DNA of 64,000 bases from Streptomyces sp. NRRL WC-3618 (GCF_001280005.1 NZ_LGDW01000001.1:124001-188000); one strand, 5' to 3'; counted from the stretch's first letter, positions 19,913 through 32,630 are shown. Notes: generated by a model from the sequence alone, not told the origin. A program made the numbers and translations.

Positions 19913-21433
19913 TCAGCCCTCGCTGACGCCCAGCTGCTCAAGGATCAGTTCCTTGACGCGGGCCGCGTCGGCCTGGCCCCTGGTCGCCTTCATGACCGCG
20001 CCCACCAGGGCGCCGACCGCGGCCACCTTGCCGCCGCGGATCTTGTCGGCGATGCCCGGGTTGCCGGCGATGGCTTCCTGGACGGCGGTGTTGAGTGCGC
20101 CGTCGTCGGAGACGACCTTCAGACCGCGCTTCTCGACGACCTCGTCAGGACCGCCCTCACCCGCGAGGACGCCCTCGATGACCTGGCGGGCCAGCTTGTC
20201 GTTCAGGTCGCCGGAGGTGACCAGCGCGGCGACCCGGGCGACCTGACCGGGGGTGATGGCCAGCGCGTCGAGCGGGGTGCCCGACTCGTTGGCGCTGCGC
20301 GCGAGCTCGCCCATCCACCACTTGCGGGCGGAGGCCGCGTCGGCCCCGGCGTCGATGGTGGCGACGATCAGGTCGATGGCACCGGCGTTGAGCATCGACT
20401 GCATGTCGGTCGCCGTGACGCCCCACTCCGCGACGAGCCGGTTGCGGCGGGCCAGCGGCAGCTCGGGCAGCTCGGCGCGGATCTGCTCGACCCACTCGCG
20501 GGAGGGGGCCACCGGCACCAGGTCCGGCTCGGGGAAGTACCGGTAGTCCTCGGCCTCCTCCTTCACGCGGCCCGAGGTCGTCGACCCGGTGTCCTCGTGG
20601 AAGTGCCGGGTCTCCTGGATGATCGTCCCGCCCGAGTTCAGTACGGCGGCGTGCCGCTGGATCTCGAAACGGGCGGCACGCTCCACGGAACGCAGCGAGT
20701 TGACGTTCTTCGTCTCGCTGCGGGTGCCGAACTTCTCGCGGCCGTGCGGGCGCAGCGACAGGTTCACGTCGCAGCGCATCTGCCCCTGGTCCATCCGGGC
20801 TTCCGACACCCCGAGGGCCTTGATGAGCTCGCGCAACTCGGCGACGTACGCCTTGGCGACCTCGGGAGCGCGCTCGCCGGCGCCCTCGATCGGCTTGGTG
20901 ACGATCTCGATGAGGGGGATGCCGGCGCGGTTGTAGTCGAGGAGCGAGTGCGAGGCGCCGTGGATACGGCCCGTCGCGCCACCGACGTGCAGCGACTTGC
21001 CGGTGTCCTCCTCCATGTGGGCGCGTTCGATCTCCACGCGGAAGGTCTCACCGTCCTCCAGCTGGACGTCGAGGTAGCCGTTGAAGGCGATCGGCTCGTC
21101 GTACTGGGAGGTCTGGAAGTTCTTCGGCATGTCCGGATAGAAGTAGTTCTTCCGGGCGAAGCGGCACCACTCGGCGATCTCGCAGTGCAGCGCGAGACCG
21201 ATCCTGATGGCGGACTCGACGCCGATCGCGTTGACGACCGGGAGCGCGCCGGGCATGCCGAGGCAGGTCGGGCAGGTCTGCGAGTTGGGCTCGGCGCCCA
21301 GCTCGGTCGAGCAGCCGCAGAACATCTTGGTGCGGGTGCCGAGTTCGACGTGGACCTCGAGGCCCATGACGGGGTCGTACGACGCCAACGCGTCCTCGTA
21401 CGACACCAGTTCGGTGTCGGTCGTGGTGGTCAC
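19913..21433 (-). CDS. gatB: Asp-tRNA(Asn)/Glu-tRNA(Gln) amidotransferase subunit B
   Basis: tRNA-binding and kinase subunit that phosphorylates mischarged Glu-tRNA(Gln) or Asp-tRNA(Asn) before amidation. 506 aa. The N-terminal catalytic cradle has [21 protein letters not shown] and the zinc motif CxC...CPTC, then [17 protein letters not shown]. The C-terminal helical YqeY-type tail ends [14 protein letters not shown]. It is the last gene of the gatC-gatA-(80-aa gene)-gatB operon. Confidence 0.97.
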   Translation of the reverse strand: MTTTTDTELVSYEDALASYDPVMGLEVHVELGTRTKMFCGCSTELGAEPNSQTCPTCLGMPGALPVVNAIGVESAIRIGLALHCEIAEWCRFARKNYFYPDMPKNFQTSQYDEPIAFNGYLDVQLEDGETFRVEIERAHMEEDTGKSLHVGGATGRIHGASHSLLDYNRAGIPLIEIVTKPIEGAGERAPEVAKAYVAELRELIKALGVSEARMDQGQMRCDVNLSLRPHGREKFGTRSETKNVNSLRSVERAARFEIQRHAAVLNSGGTIIQETRHFHEDTGSTTSGRVKEEAEDYRYFPEPDLVPVAPSREWVEQIRAELPELPLARRNRLVAEWGVTATDMQSMLNAGAIDLIVATIDAGADAASARKWWMGELARSANESGTPLDALAITPGQVARVAALVTSGDLNDKLARQVIEGVLAGEGGPDEVVEKRGLKVVSDDGALNTAVQEAIAGNPGIADKIRGGKVAAVGALVGAVMKATRGQADAARVKELILEQLGVSEG

Positions 21434-21449
21434 GGTGAAAACTTCCCTC

Positions 21450-21692
21450 TCAGCCCAGCAGGACGTCGTCGTCGCCCAGCCGCTTCAGCTCGCGGTAGAG
21501 GATGGCGAGGCCGGTGACGATGGCGGCGGCGGACACGGCCGCGTCGATGAGGCGCAGCGTGTCGCTCTCCGCGCGGGCCTTCTTGGCCTGCTTGACGACG
21601 CTGACGGCTCCGAACGCGGTGGTCGCGATGGACAGGTACGTGCCGGACTTGGACTTCTTGAAGCCCTTGGCCTTCGAAAGAGCTTTGCTCAC
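21450..21692 (-). CDS. Small protein embedded in the gat operon, 80 aa
   Basis: GTG start overlapping the gatA stop in a GTGA arrangement, so translation is coupled; gatB follows 16 bp later. The N-terminus is basic ([17 protein letters not shown]), then come a hydrophobic segment [16 protein letters not shown] and a second one [16 protein letters not shown]. It looks like a small membrane-associated protein. No family is recognised. Its fixed place between gatA and gatB makes it worth noting. Confidence 0.8.
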   Translation of the reverse strand: MSKALSKAKGFKKSKSGTYLSIATTAFGAVSVVKQAKKARAESDTLRLIDAAVSAAAIVTGLAILYRELKRLGDDDVLLG

Positions 21693-23197
21693 AGCGACGG
21701 TGCCTCCTCGAGCAGCGGGTGCCCCCACTTTTCCACGAAGGCGGCCTCGACGGCGGCGCCGACCTTGTAAAGACGGTCGTCCTTCAGGGCCGGGGCGATG
21801 ATCTGGAGCCCGACCGGCAGTCCGTCCTCCGGCGCGAGCCCGCAGGGCAGGGACATGGCCGCGTTGCCGGCGAGGTTGGTCGGGATCGTGCAGAGGTCCG
21901 CGAGGTACATCGCCATCGGGTCGTCGGCGCGCTCGCCGATCGGGAAGGCGGTGGTGGGCGTCGTCGGGGAGACGATCACGTCCACCGACTCGAACGCCTT
22001 CTCGAAGTCTCGGGTGATGAGCGTACGGACCTTCTGGGCGCTGCCGTAGTACGCGTCGTAGTAGCCGGAGCTGAGCGCGTACGTGCCGAGGATGATGCGG
22101 CGCTTGACCTCGGGGCCGAAGCCCTCCGCACGGGTGAGCGAGGTGACCTCTTCGGCGGAGTGCGTGCCGTCGTCGCCGCTGCGCAGGCCGTAGCGGAGCC
22201 CGTCGAAGCGGGCGAGGTTCGACGAGCACTCGCTCGGCGCGATCAGGTAGTACGCGGACAGCGCCAGGTCGAAGGACGGACAGTCCAGCTCGACGATCTC
22301 GGCGCCCAGCTCCTTGAGGAGGGCGACGGACTCGTCGAAGCGCTGGATGACGCCGGCCTGGTAGCCCTCGCCGCGGAACTGCTTGACGACGCCGACGCGC
22401 ATGCCCTCGACGCTGCCGTTGCGGGCGGCCTCGACGACCGGCGGGACCGGCGCGTCGATCGAGGTCGAGTCGAGCGGGTCGTGCCCGGCGATGACCTCGT
22501 GCAGGAGCGCCGCGTCCAGGACCGTACGGGCGCAGGGGCCGCCCTGGTCGAGGGAGGACGAGAAGGCGACCATGCCGTACCGCGACACGGCCCCGTACGT
22601 CGGCTTGACGCCGACCGTGCCGGTGACGGAGGCGGGCTGGCGGATGGAACCGCCGGTGTCCGTACCGATGGCCAGCGGCGCCTGGAAGGAGGCGAGCGCG
22701 GCGGAGGACCCGCCACCGGAGCCACCGGGGATGCGGGTGAGGTCCCACGGGTTGCCCGTCGGCCCGTACGCGCTGTTCTCGGTGCTGGACCCCATGGCGA
22801 ACTCGTCCATGTTGGTCTTGCCGAGGATGACGACGTCGGCGGCCTTCAGCCGCTTGGTGAGGGTCGCGTCGTACGGCGGGATCCACCCCTCGAGGATCTT
22901 GGAACCGACGGTGGTCGGCATCCCCTCGGTGGTGAAGATGTCCTTGAGCGCGAGGGGTACGCCGGCCAGCGGGCCCAGCGTCTGACCGCGCTCGCGCTTC
23001 GCGTCCACGGCACGGGCCTGGGCGAGGGCGCCCTCCCGGTCGACGTGCAGGAAGGCGTGCACCTTCTCGTCGACGGCCTCGATCCGGGCCAGGTGGGCCT
23101 CGGTGACCTGGACAGCCGTGAGCTCGCCGGAGGCGATCTTCGCGGCGGTCTCGGCAGCGGTGAGCCGGATGATGTTGACGTTGCTGTGGTCCGTCAT
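21689..23197 (-). CDS. gatA: Asp-tRNA(Asn)/Glu-tRNA(Gln) amidotransferase subunit A
   Basis: Amidase subunit that releases ammonia from glutamine for tRNA-dependent amidation. 502 aa from the ATG giving [12 protein letters not shown]; upstream residues in frame are spurious. The amidase signature is intact: catalytic lysine in [10 protein letters not shown], the glycine/serine-rich loop [13 protein letters not shown], and the nucleophile serine in [10 protein letters not shown]. It lies 5 bp downstream of gatC. Confidence 0.97.
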   Translation of the reverse strand: MTDHSNVNIIRLTAAETAAKIASGELTAVQVTEAHLARIEAVDEKVHAFLHVDREGALAQARAVDAKRERGQTLGPLAGVPLALKDIFTTEGMPTTVGSKILEGWIPPYDATLTKRLKAADVVILGKTNMDEFAMGSSTENSAYGPTGNPWDLTRIPGGSGGGSSAALASFQAPLAIGTDTGGSIRQPASVTGTVGVKPTYGAVSRYGMVAFSSSLDQGGPCARTVLDAALLHEVIAGHDPLDSTSIDAPVPPVVEAARNGSVEGMRVGVVKQFRGEGYQAGVIQRFDESVALLKELGAEIVELDCPSFDLALSAYYLIAPSECSSNLARFDGLRYGLRSGDDGTHSAEEVTSLTRAEGFGPEVKRRIILGTYALSSGYYDAYYGSAQKVRTLITRDFEKAFESVDVIVSPTTPTTAFPIGERADDPMAMYLADLCTIPTNLAGNAAMSLPCGLAPEDGLPVGLQIIAPALKDDRLYKVGAAVEAAFVEKWGHPLLEEAPSL

Positions 23198-23202
23198 GGT
23201 GA

Positions 23203-23499
23203 TTAGTCCTCCCCCAGGATCTGCGGCACCTTGAAACGCTGCTGCTCCTGGGCGGGGGCGCCGGAAAGCGCCTGCTCGGGGGTGAGCGACGGACGGACCT
23301 CGTCCGCGCGCATGACGTTCGTCAGCGGCAGCGGGTGCGAGGTCGGCGGTACGTCTTGGTCGGCGACCTCGCTGACGCGGGCGACCGCGCCGATGATGTC
23401 GTCGAGCTGGCCTGCGAAGTGGTCGAGCTCTTCGCCCTTCAGCTCCAGACGCGCCAGCCGTGCGAGGTGGGCGACCTCCTCGCGCGTGATGCCAGGCAT
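23203..23499 (-). CDS. gatC: Asp-tRNA(Asn)/Glu-tRNA(Gln) amidotransferase subunit C
   Basis: Small scaffold subunit wrapping GatA and GatB. 98 aa from the ATG giving [20 protein letters not shown], typical of the family, with the conserved [19 protein letters not shown]-terminus. AGAGGA lies 8 nt upstream. It is the first gene of the operon; a TAGGAT-like -10 (minus strand, about 23541-23546) lies upstream without a clear -35. Confidence 0.95.
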   Translation of the reverse strand: MPGITREEVAHLARLARLELKGEELDHFAGQLDDIIGAVARVSEVADQDVPPTSHPLPLTNVMRADEVRPSLTPEQALSGAPAQEQQRFKVPQILGED

Positions 23500-23678
23500 G
23501 CAGCGATCCTCTGGGTGAGTGCGGTGTGGTTTTGGCCCCAATCCTAGGGGGCAGGGGAGACAACCCGCGCACGGGTTTGCCTCACCACACCTGAGGCCAC
23601 CGACGGCGAGGACCCCCCACAGGCGACGCCGGCCTTTCAACGGGCGGCAAACGGGCGGTGTGCGGGTGTGAGATCTCC

Positions 23679-26018
23679 CTATGATTCCGCGGCGGGCAGA
23701 GCCGCCCGCGGTCGCTGCCACCCACGAGTCCCCCGCGCCAGCAACCACGCGGTGGCCTCCTCGGGAGGCATCGCCGCGGCGACGAGCCACCCCTGCACCG
23801 CGTCACACCCCATGTCCCGCAACCGCTCCCACGTCTCGTCGTCCTCGACACCCTCGGCGACCACGAGCAGCCCCAGGGAATGCGCGAGGTCCACCGTGCA
23901 CCGCACGATCTCCGAGTCCTCCGTGTCCACCGCAAGGCGCGCCACGAACGAGCGGTCGATCTTCAGCTCGCTCACCGGCAGCCGCCGCAGGTGCACCAGC
24001 GACGAGTACCCGGTCCCGAAGTCGTCCAGCGACATCTTCACGCCGTGCGCGGTCAGCGCGGCCAGGGTGTCCGCCGCCTTCTGCGGGTCTTCGAGGAGCA
24101 CGTGTTCCGTTATCTCCAGTTGGAGCGCCCCCGGCGGGACCTCGTGGCGGGCCAGCCGCGCGGCGACGGAACCGGCGAAGCCGGGGGTGTGGACGTCACG
24201 CGGGGAGACGTTGACGGCGACCGGGACGAACAGCCCCTGGGCGCGCCACTTCGCGACCTGTTCGAGCGCCCTCTCCAGCACGTATTCCGTGAGGTGCGGC
24301 ATCAGCCCGGACGACTCGGCGATCGCTATGAACTCGTCCGGCGGTACCTTCCCGCGCTCCGGGTGCACCCACCGCACCAGCGCCTCGAGGCCGGCGACCT
24401 GCCCGTCGAAGCGCACCTTGGGCTGGTAGTGCAGCTCGACCTCGTGCGCGTCGAGCGCGCGCCGCAGGTCGCCCAGCAGACCCAGCCGGTCCGGGGTGTT
24501 GGAGTCCCGCTTGACCTCGTACACCTCGACACCCGTACGGTCCCGCTTCGCCTGGTACATCGCGACATCGGCGCGCCGCAGCAGTCCCTCCGCGTCGAGC
24601 GCGTGGTCGGGGAAGACGGCGAGGCCCGCGCTGGCCTCCAGGACGAGGGTGAGTCCGTCGAGGTCGAGCGGGGAGCCGAGGACGGTGACCAGGTTGCGGG
24701 CGACGCGGGTGGCGGACGTCGTGGAGTCGACGACCGGCAGTAACACGGCGAACTCGTCGCCGCCGAGCCGCGCGGCCTCCGCGCCGCGCGGCAGGGCGAG
24801 CCGCAGCCGGTCCGCTATCTGGAGGAGGAGTCGGTCACCGGCGAGGTGGCCGAGGGTGTCGTTGACGGACCGGAAGCGGTCGAGGTCTATGAGCATCAGC
24901 GCGGCCCGCGCGTCGATGCGTTCGGCATCGTCGAGGGCCGTCCAGGTCCGTTCCAGGAGCCACTGTCTGTTGGGCAGTCCGGTCAGCGGGTCGCGCAACT
25001 GTTCCTCGGCCCTGGCCCTGGCTATCCACAGGGTGGAGTCGAGGGCGATGAGGGGAATGGCGAACAGGGGCAGCAGGATCGGCAGGGCGACGGCGACGAC
25101 GCAGATCAGCGGCGCGATGGCGAGCAGCGCGATCGCGACCAGACCCTGTCTGACCAGGGCGGAATGGGCGACCGTGGGCAGTCCGCCGCGCGGGGTGTGC
25201 AGATACCAGACCAGGGTGCGGGTGAGCGCGAGGTAGGTGACCGCGACCAGCATCACCTCGGGCGCCGTGTAGACGCTCCAGGTCTGCGGGTTCCACGGTG
25301 TCTCGACCGAGGGGACCCGGCCGAACGCGGCGAGCACCAGCGCGCCGACGCCGATGCCGAGGATGTCCACCGAGCCGTGCAGGACGCCCTGCCGCCAGCG
25401 GTGGCGCCGGGCTATGCCGACCAGGACGACGACGGTGAGGCTGACCATGCCGGCCGCCTCCCACCCGTACAGCAGCAGTACGGAGAGGGTGAGCGCGGAG
25501 CCGGATCCGGTGCCGCCCCACCAGCGGGCGCGGCCGAGGGCGACTAGGTGGCCGACGATGACCCCGGTGAGCACGGCGAGGGCCCAGCCGACGGTGCCGG
25601 AGGGAAAGAGCGCGCTGTGGCCGGTGAGGCCGCGGTAGAAGCCGGCGCCGAGGACGAGCCCGGCCGACGCGACGACCGCCGCGGGCAACGCCGGCCAGGT
25701 CAGCTGACGTGCGGGGTCGTGGGCGTGCAGATGGGCGACGCGTTCCTCGGCGGTGAGGTGGGCCGTCAGCGGGGTCGACACCCTGCTGTCGGCGACGATG
25801 CGCTGACCGGTGCCGCCCGTCCCGCCCCTGCCCGCCGGGCCGGCCGTCCGCACGCCGATGCCCGCCCGCTCCAGGAAGCGTGCCGTCCGGCGGACCACGC
25901 CCTCTTCCCGGCCAGGCTCGGGACGGCCCGTGAGGAGGCCGGAACTCCGGCGCCAGAGGCCGGACATCCGGCCTCCGCGCAGCCGAGAGGGAGGGGCGGC
26001 GCTATCGGTCGGTTCCAT
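23679..26018 (-). CDS. rmdB: Membrane GGDEF-EAL c-di-GMP phosphodiesterase, RmdB-like
   Basis: Degrades cyclic di-GMP, the second messenger that holds Streptomyces in vegetative growth. 779 aa from the ATG giving [10 protein letters not shown]. About eight membrane helices occupy residues 110-330. A GGDEF domain follows with RLGGDEF but no RxxD inhibitory site five residues before it (PRGA instead). The full EAL domain has [17 protein letters not shown] and VAEGVED, all intact, predicting activity. Leu426, just after GGDEFAV, is encoded by TTA, so translation may depend on bldA. From memory this is the SCO5495 position, next to ligA. Confidence 0.9.
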   Translation of the reverse strand: MEPTDSAAPPSRLRGGRMSGLWRRSSGLLTGRPEPGREEGVVRRTARFLERAGIGVRTAGPAGRGGTGGTGQRIVADSRVSTPLTAHLTAEERVAHLHAHDPARQLTWPALPAAVVASAGLVLGAGFYRGLTGHSALFPSGTVGWALAVLTGVIVGHLVALGRARWWGGTGSGSALTLSVLLLYGWEAAGMVSLTVVVLVGIARRHRWRQGVLHGSVDILGIGVGALVLAAFGRVPSVETPWNPQTWSVYTAPEVMLVAVTYLALTRTLVWYLHTPRGGLPTVAHSALVRQGLVAIALLAIAPLICVVAVALPILLPLFAIPLIALDSTLWIARARAEEQLRDPLTGLPNRQWLLERTWTALDDAERIDARAALMLIDLDRFRSVNDTLGHLAGDRLLLQIADRLRLALPRGAEAARLGGDEFAVLLPVVDSTTSATRVARNLVTVLGSPLDLDGLTLVLEASAGLAVFPDHALDAEGLLRRADVAMYQAKRDRTGVEVYEVKRDSNTPDRLGLLGDLRRALDAHEVELHYQPKVRFDGQVAGLEALVRWVHPERGKVPPDEFIAIAESSGLMPHLTEYVLERALEQVAKWRAQGLFVPVAVNVSPRDVHTPGFAGSVAARLARHEVPPGALQLEITEHVLLEDPQKAADTLAALTAHGVKMSLDDFGTGYSSLVHLRRLPVSELKIDRSFVARLAVDTEDSEIVRCTVDLAHSLGLLVVAEGVEDDETWERLRDMGCDAVQGWLVAAAMPPEEATAWLLARGTRGWQRPRAALPAAES

Positions 26019-26237
26019 TCCCGTCCCTCTCACAGCCGGCGGTGCCCACGCCACGCGGTCCGCTGTCCGTCAGCCCTCAACGGCACCGCGTCCGAAACCG
26101 CGTCCGGACACGGCAGGCGCTTACGTCAACAGTAGGCCGCAGGAGGCCTCCACGGGCAGCGGTCGTCGATGGTTGCCCGAATGCGACCCAGCCACCCGTA
26201 TGCATCTGGTATGCGCCGATCGGGTGGTGTTCAACCC

Positions 26238-28448
<2,211 letters not shown>

Positions 28449-29450
28449 TTACTCTGGGTTGTCCGCGAGTGATCTCGCCGCCTGGACGCAGTGGGCGAGC
28501 GCCTTCCATGCGTACTGCGGGGAAGCGCCCGCGAGTCCGCACGACGGCGTGATGGTGACCGCCTCCGCGAGAAGTCCCGGATGCAGCCCCAGCCTGCGCC
28601 ACAACGTCCTGACACCACTGACGCTACCGGCAGGGTCTGACAACGGGCCGTCCGTGCCCGGGACGACACCGGCGAACAGCCGCGTACCGCCTTCCACCGC
28701 CTCGCCGATCGCGTCGTCGTCACGCTCGGTGAGGAGGGAGAAGTCGAAGGAGACACCGGCTGCGCCGGCCCTGCGGAGCAGGGCGAACGGGACGTCCGGA
28801 GCGCACGAATGCACCACGACCGGCCCGTCACCGGCCGCCCCGACGACCTCCCGGAGGGTCGACTCGACCACCTGACGGTCGGGGGCGCGGTGGGTGCGGT
28901 AGCCGCTGGCGGACCGCACGTGGCCGCGCAGTACGGCCATGAGGGACGGTTCGTCGAGCTGCAGGACGAGTTGGGCGCCAGGGATGCGGCGGCGCAGGTC
29001 GTCGAGGTGGAGGCGGATGCCTTCGGCGAGGGAGCCGGCGAGGTCGCGGCAGGCGCCGGGGTCGGAGAGGGCCAGCTCGCCGTTCCTGAGCTCCAGGCCG
29101 GCGGCCAGCGTCCAGGGGCCGACGGCCTGTACCTTCACCTGGCCCTCGTATCCCTGGGTGAACTCCTCCAGGGCGTCGATGTCCTCGCCGAGCCAGGAAC
29201 GGGCCCGCTTGGTGTCCCGGCCCGGGCGGTCGCCGAGGCGCCAGCCGCTGGGTTCCACGCGGGCGTACATCTCGACGAGCAGGCCGGTGGTGCGGCCGAT
29301 CATGTCGGCGCCGGGGCCGCGGGCGGGGAGCTCTGGCAGGAAGGGGAAGTCCTCGAAGGTGCCGGTGGCTGCCTTGGCGGCTTCTCTGGCGTCGCCGCCG
29401 GGGAGGGAACCGATGCCGGTGGCGGGGCCGAAGGTGGGGTTCGCGTTCAC
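28449..29450 (-). CDS. MetE-like cobalamin-independent methionine synthase family protein
   Basis: 333 aa from a GTG start, matching only the C-terminal catalytic half of MetE. Zinc ligands are visible as His and Cys in VVVHSCAPD and Cys in ITPSCGLAGA. The N-terminus GIGSLPGGDAREAAK resembles the short archaeal-type methionine synthases. It may use a methyl donor other than methyltetrahydrofolate triglutamate; the true substrate is not known. It is 15 bp upstream of ligA on the same strand. Confidence 0.85.
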   Translation of the reverse strand: MNANPTFGPATGIGSLPGGDAREAAKAATGTFEDFPFLPELPARGPGADMIGRTTGLLVEMYARVEPSGWRLGDRPGRDTKRARSWLGEDIDALEEFTQGYEGQVKVQAVGPWTLAAGLELRNGELALSDPGACRDLAGSLAEGIRLHLDDLRRRIPGAQLVLQLDEPSLMAVLRGHVRSASGYRTHRAPDRQVVESTLREVVGAAGDGPVVVHSCAPDVPFALLRRAGAAGVSFDFSLLTERDDDAIGEAVEGGTRLFAGVVPGTDGPLSDPAGSVSGVRTLWRRLGLHPGLLAEAVTITPSCGLAGASPQYAWKALAHCVQAARSLADNPE

Positions 29451-29504
29451 GTGGCGAAGCCTATGGTTTCTCGCCCCCGCCGCCCCTTCCCGTCCCGTCC
29501 TTCT

Positions 29505-29589
29505 GGGGCTCCGCCCCAGACCCCGCTCCTCAAACGCCGGAGGGGCTGGTTTTCAGCCCGTCCGGCGTCTGGGGGCGGGCAGCCCCCAG
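29505..29589. repeat. Dispersed Streptomyces intergenic repeat with stacked hairpins
   Basis: Starts GGGGCTCCGCCCCAGACC, a sequence I know to recur between genes in many Streptomyces genomes. It contains two further hairpins: CGCCGGA/TCCGGCG with inner GGGCT/AGCCC (29535-29567), and CTGGGGGC/GCCCCCAG (29569-29589). It lies 9 bp past the stop of the minus-strand SDR gene and probably serves as its terminator. Confidence 0.75.
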
Positions 29590-29597
29590 GGGTGGGG

Positions 29598-30287
29598 TCA
29601 TCTGCCCGGGCGTACCGTTACGTCGTTGATTGCCGCGTCTCTGGGGAGGTCCAGGGTCAGCAGGATTGTCGTGGCCACCGACTCCGGGTCGATCCACTTC
29701 GACGGGTCGTACTCCTTGCCCTCCTGCTGGTGCACCTTCGCCTGCATCGGACTCGCCGTCCGCCCCGGATACACCGTCGTCACCCGCACCCCCGCCCCGT
29801 GTTCCTCCTGGCGCAAGGAGTCCGCGAGGGCCTTGAGGCCGTGCTTGGACGCGGCGTACGCGGACCAGTCGGCACCCGCGTTCAGCCCGGCCCCGGAGTT
29901 GACGAAGATCACCTGGCCCTGGGAGACCCGGAGTTGCGGCAGGAAGTGCCGGGTCAGTTCGGCGGGGGCGATCAGGTTGACGTTCAGCTGATGGCGCCAG
30001 GTCTTGGGGGTCAGTTCGCCGACCGGGCCGAGATCGACCACGCCCGCGATGTGCATCAGGGAGTCCACCCGTTCCGGCAGCGTCTGGTGGGAGAACGCCC
30101 AGGACAGGCGCTCCGGGTCGGCCAGGTCGCCCACCAGCGTCCGCGCCCCCGGAAACTCCGCCGCCAGCTCCTTCGCCCGCCCCGCGTCACGCGCGTGCAG
30201 CACGAGTTGGTCCCCGCGCGCGTGCAGCCGCCGCGCGACCGCCGCTCCGATGCCCGACCCCGCCCCGGTGATCACATGTGTAGCCAT
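29598..30287 (-). CDS. Short-chain dehydrogenase/reductase
   Basis: NAD(P)-dependent oxidoreductase, 229 aa from the ATG giving MATHVITGAGSGIG. The cofactor motif TGxGSGIG is intact, IAGVV replaces the usual NNAG, and the catalytic Ser and YxxxK are in FVNSGAGLNAGADWSAYAASKHG. It is short for the family and the substrate is unknown. It ends at the dispersed hairpin repeat. Confidence 0.88.
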   Translation of the reverse strand: MATHVITGAGSGIGAAVARRLHARGDQLVLHARDAGRAKELAAEFPGARTLVGDLADPERLSWAFSHQTLPERVDSLMHIAGVVDLGPVGELTPKTWRHQLNVNLIAPAELTRHFLPQLRVSQGQVIFVNSGAGLNAGADWSAYAASKHGLKALADSLRQEEHGAGVRVTTVYPGRTASPMQAKVHQQEGKEYDPSKWIDPESVATTILLTLDLPRDAAINDVTVRPGR

Positions 30288-30318
30288 ACCCGCCATGCTC
30301 GCATCACGGGGCCGGCCC

Positions 30319-30858
30319 TCACGCCGTGCCCTGGCTCTCCTCCAGGTACGCCAGCGCCCCCACCGGCTCCTCCGCGAAGAACACGAGGTCGGTGAGCGGG
30401 CGCGGCAGGAAACCCTCCGTCTCCATCCGGCGGAACTGCTCCTTCAGACCGTCGTAGAAGCCCGCGGTGTTCAGCAGCACCACCGGCATGTCCGTCCTGC
30501 CGTGCTTCTTCAGCTCCAGGATCTCCGTGGCCTCGTCGAGCGTTCCGGTGCCGCCGACCATGATCACGACGGCGTCCGCCTTCTCCAGCAGCAGCCGCTT
30601 GCGTTCCCCGAGGTCCCGCGCGATCACCATCTCGTCGGCGCCCGGCCGTGCCTTGGCCGCGAGGAAGTCCACCGAGACGCCCAGGAGCCGGCCGCCCGTC
30701 TCCTGGACGCCGTCCGCGACCACCTTCATCAGGCCGACGTCCGAGCCGCCCCAGACCAGGGTGTGGCCGCCCTTGCCGAGCAGTTCCGCGAACTCCCGCG
30801 CGGGGCGCGTGTAGCGGTCGTCCAGGTCGGCGGCGGAGAGGAAGACGCAGATGTTCAT
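30319..30858 (-). CDS. LOG-family protein (TIGR00730-like)
   Basis: Lysine-decarboxylase-like Rossmann protein; relatives are cytokinin-activating phosphoribohydrolases acting on AMP-type nucleotides. 179 aa from the ATG giving MNICVFLSAADLDD. The signature PGGxGTxxE is seen as VGGTGTLDEATE, with valine in place of the first proline; the catalytic glutamate region is kept. The N-terminal VWGGSDVGLMKVVADG matches the GGGxxGLMG nucleotide loop imperfectly. It may therefore be an atypical member. Confidence 0.82.
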   Translation of the reverse strand: MNICVFLSAADLDDRYTRPAREFAELLGKGGHTLVWGGSDVGLMKVVADGVQETGGRLLGVSVDFLAAKARPGADEMVIARDLGERKRLLLEKADAVVIMVGGTGTLDEATEILELKKHGRTDMPVVLLNTAGFYDGLKEQFRRMETEGFLPRPLTDLVFFAEEPVGALAYLEESQGTA

Positions 30859-30951
30859 GCCGTCACCGTACTCGGGCGGATCACCGGCCCTTCCCCTGCC
30901 GATCGCGGGCCGGTCCGGGAACAAATCGAGCTGGGCGCACGCTCTTTCGAC

Positions 30952-31275
30952 ATGACTGACGGACACACGATCACCATCGAGCAGCACACCGCGCGCGTAC
31001 GGGCCGTCCACGGCGGACAGGTGCTCGCCGAGAGCGAGCAGGCCCTCGTCCTGCGCGAGACGGGCTGTCCCCCGCGGTACTACTTCCCCGCGTCGGACGT
31101 CCGCCTCGACCTGCTGGCGCCCTCCGAGACCCACACGTACTGCCCGTTCAAGGGCACGGCGTCCTACTGGTCCCTCCCGGACGCGGACGACCTCGTCTGG
31201 GGGTACCCCGACCCGAAGCCGGAGGTGGCCCTGATAAAGGACCACCTCTGCTTCTACGAGGTCGAGACCGTCTAG
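30952..31275 (+). CDS. DUF427 domain protein
   Basis: 107 aa, MTDGHTITIEQHTARVRAVHGG to HLCFYEVETV, full length for DUF427. It carries the conserved PPRYYFPASDV and CPFKGTASYWS elements. The domain forms a small beta barrel of unknown function, often near redox or regulatory genes. No ribosome-binding site is obvious, so translation may be leaderless. It converges with the ATP-grasp gene that ends the accessory island. Confidence 0.88.
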   Translation: MTDGHTITIEQHTARVRAVHGGQVLAESEQALVLRETGCPPRYYFPASDVRLDLLAPSETHTYCPFKGTASYWSLPDADDLVWGYPDPKPEVALIKDHLCFYEVETV

Positions 31276-31306
31276 CCGGAAGCCGGACCTTCGGGTCTCC
31301 CCAGTC

Positions 31307-32563
31307 CTACTCCGCCGGTTCCGTCACGAACCGCACGCCCGCCTCCAGCTTCCGGGCCAGTGCCTGCGCCTCCTCCGGGGTGTCCGCGCCGACCGCGATG
31401 TGGCCGACGCGGTTCCACACCGAGCGGTGTTCGGCGACGACCGCGCCGGGGGCGATCGCCAACTCGGCGTGGATCAGGGCGGGGTGGGCCAGCACCTCGT
31501 CCCAGCCCTCGATCGCCGTCAGGCGGCCGGGGGGTGGGGTGAGGAAACGGATCGCGGAGCCTCGTACGGGCTTCAGCGCGGCCTTGTCGACCGGTCGGCC
31601 CAGGACGTCGTCGTAGACCAGGCCGAACCACTCCAGGCCGGGGATGACGTGCGGCAGCATGCGGTGGATCCAGCCGCCCGCGTTGCGTACGTGGACCTCG
31701 CCGAGGACCACGCCCCGCTCGGTCCACCACAGCTCGACGTGGAACTGGCCGAACCGCAGCTCCAGGGCCGTCAGGGCGGCCACCACCTGCTTCTCGATCT
31801 CGGCGGCCGTCTCGTCCGGGAGGATCGCCGGGATGACGTACTCGATCTCGAAGAAGTTGGGCGGCGGGAGCAGTTCCTTCGAGGTCAGGGCCAGGACGTG
31901 CGGGGCGCCGTCGATGAACACGCCCTCCGCGCTGTACTCCGGGCCCTCCACGAACTCCTCGACGATGAACGACACACCCTCGGTGTCGTTGCCCGGCAGG
32001 AACTCCAGGGCCGCCGCCAGCTCGGTCGCGGACTCGATGCGGGTGACGCCCTCGCTGCCCATCGCGTCGCGCGGTTTCACCACCCAGGGGCCTGTGGAGG
32101 CAGCCAGGAAGTCACGGGCCTCCTTCTCGTCCACGCAGACCCGGAAGGCCGGCTGGAGGAAGCCCGCGGCGGTGAGGTGGGCACGGGCCTCGTCCTTGGT
32201 GCGGACCCGGTGGACCGCGTCCGGCGCGTTGCCGGGCAGGCCGAGCGCGTCGGCGACCTCGGCGACGGCTTCCTGTGCCATCTCCCGTACGCCGAACACG
32301 ATTTCGTACTGGTCCCCGGCCGCGATCCGGTCGCGTACCCACGCGGCGCTCTCACCGCGTACGGAGAAGTCGACGGCCGAGACGGTGTCGGCCAGGGCGC
32401 TGACCGTGGGGGTGGCCGCCAACGTGTCTTCCTGGTTGGTGACATGGATGCGCAGGCCACGGGCCTGGGCCTCACGGAGGGCCGTCTCTACGACGTCCAC
32501 CCCGAGGGTGGCGTTTCCCGCGCCGCCGACGAAGAGGAGGTGAGGGCTGCTCGCCTCGGCCAT
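31307..32563 (-). CDS. ATP-grasp ligase, island minus arm
   Basis: Carboxylate-amine (or thiol) ligase working through an acylphosphate. 418 aa from the ATG giving MAEASSPHLLFVGGAGN, with GGGAG upstream. ATP-grasp features include the lysine in WVVKPRDAMGSEGV, the adenine-contact strand FIVEEFVEGPEYSAEG, and the metal-binding LGEVHVRNAGGW. The EIEYVIPAILPDE segment resembles L-amino-acid ligases of the BL00235/BacD type. It is the last gene of the minus arm, 67 bp after the oxidoreductase. It may form an amide bond in the island product. The substrates are unknown. Confidence 0.88.
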   Translation of the reverse strand: MAEASSPHLLFVGGAGNATLGVDVVETALREAQARGLRIHVTNQEDTLAATPTVSALADTVSAVDFSVRGESAAWVRDRIAAGDQYEIVFGVREMAQEAVAEVADALGLPGNAPDAVHRVRTKDEARAHLTAAGFLQPAFRVCVDEKEARDFLAASTGPWVVKPRDAMGSEGVTRIESATELAAALEFLPGNDTEGVSFIVEEFVEGPEYSAEGVFIDGAPHVLALTSKELLPPPNFFEIEYVIPAILPDETAAEIEKQVVAALTALELRFGQFHVELWWTERGVVLGEVHVRNAGGWIHRMLPHVIPGLEWFGLVYDDVLGRPVDKAALKPVRGSAIRFLTPPPGRLTAIEGWDEVLAHPALIHAELAIAPGAVVAEHRSVWNRVGHIAVGADTPEEAQALARKLEAGVRFVTEPAE

Positions 32564-32630
32564 GTGTGCTCCCGGAGTGGTGAAGTTGCGGGTGATGGTG
32601 GTGCGTTGGGGCATGTGCGGGGTGTTCGGG

